Assembly (NCBI GenBank): GCA_018263495.1
Contig: JAANXC010000022.1
Coordinates: forward strand, 1 to 5,200
DNA length: 5,200 bases
Reading direction: 5' to 3'
Source of the DNA: Nitrososphaerota archaeon
GTDB lineage: Archaea > Thermoproteota > Nitrososphaeria > Nitrososphaerales > Nitrosopumilaceae
Position 1 is the first letter of the stretch, and each line of letters opens with the position of its first letter. The notes under the pieces are model-generated. The model did not search any database. It saw nothing but the letters and a program-made list of their open reading frames with translations, and was not told the DNA's origin. A program made the position numbers and the translations under genes. Below, in pieces: positions 5,024-5,200 of the stretch.

Positions 5024-5200
5024 TCTAAAATCTAGTCTGAGGGCTGCTATTAAAAAAATAGTAAGTTCTTCAGGTGTTGATGAGGAACTGATTAAAGAAT
5101 TATCTAAAGACGTTCAACGTTCATTATTACAATCTGATGTTAATGTCAAGTTAGTATTTGAAATCACTAAAAACATTGAGAATCGCTCATTAAATGAGAA
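5013..5200 (+). CDS. srp54: Signal recognition particle GTPase SRP54, N-terminal part (runs off the window)
   Basis: SRP54 (Ffh) is the GTPase that recognises signal peptides on the ribosome and docks with the receptor FtsY. The 62 complete codons visible begin MLDNLKSSLRAAIKKIVSSSG and continue through VDEELIKELSKDVQRSLLQSDVNVKLVFEITKNIENRSL. This is the four-helix N domain, with the very characteristic V..L.KD.QR.LLQ.DVNV.LV segment at about residues 27-50. The GTPase G domain and the methionine-rich M domain are outside the window. The ATG lies 11 nt before the end of dph6 in another frame. There is no good Shine-Dalgarno at the right distance (a GAGG lies 18 nt upstream), so translation is probably coupled to dph6. 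Confidence 0.94.
   Translation, partial: MLDNLKSSLRAAIKKIVSSSGVDEELIKELSKDVQRSLLQSDVNVKLVFEITKNIENRSLNE

Overview
The window is compact, AT-rich archaeal chromosome. The gene set points to Nitrososphaerota (Thaumarchaeota), probably the low-GC Nitrosopumilus-like branch. The archaeal markers are SRP19, ribosomal protein S8e, a hypusine-type initiation factor 5A, a Dph6-like diphthamide ligase, SRP54, a tRNA-Tyr with C1-G72 and a position-37/38 intron, and TATA boxes about 25 nt upstream of start codons. An ScpA/ScpB pair in such a genome and the protein wording fit Thaumarchaeota best. The lineage call is from recall of family sequences, not from a search.

Layout. The left third (1-1810) is read on the minus strand: scpA, scpB, S8e and the 5' end of SRP19. 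ScpA and ScpB overlap, and S8e and SRP19 are 4 nt apart. S8e has its own TATA box. Next is a plus-strand, NAD-type zinc alcohol dehydrogenase (1844-2908) that shares a short divergent promoter with scpA. An intron-containing tRNA-Tyr (2922-3043, minus) converges on it. The right third is plus strand: a 202-aa protein I do not recognise, aIF5A, a probable C/D box guide RNA (4214-4280), a Dph6-type diphthine-ammonia ligase, and the first 62 codons of SRP54, which overlaps the dph6 end.

Most genes serve protein synthesis and targeting: a small-subunit protein, a tRNA, the hypusinated factor aIF5A, an enzyme of EF2 diphthamide formation, and two SRP proteins reading outward from the two ends of the window. 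ScpAB serves chromosome organisation, and the dehydrogenase is the only metabolic gene.

The best find is the small RNA between aIF5A and dph6. It has C, D', C' and near-consensus D boxes, a 7-bp terminal stem, a TATA-like element at the right distance, and a D guide whose fifth-nucleotide rule lands exactly on C34 in an elongator tRNA-Met type anticodon loop. I see no defence system, mobile element, CRISPR array or other clearly new multi-gene system. The unrecognised 202-aa protein is the main unexplained coding sequence.
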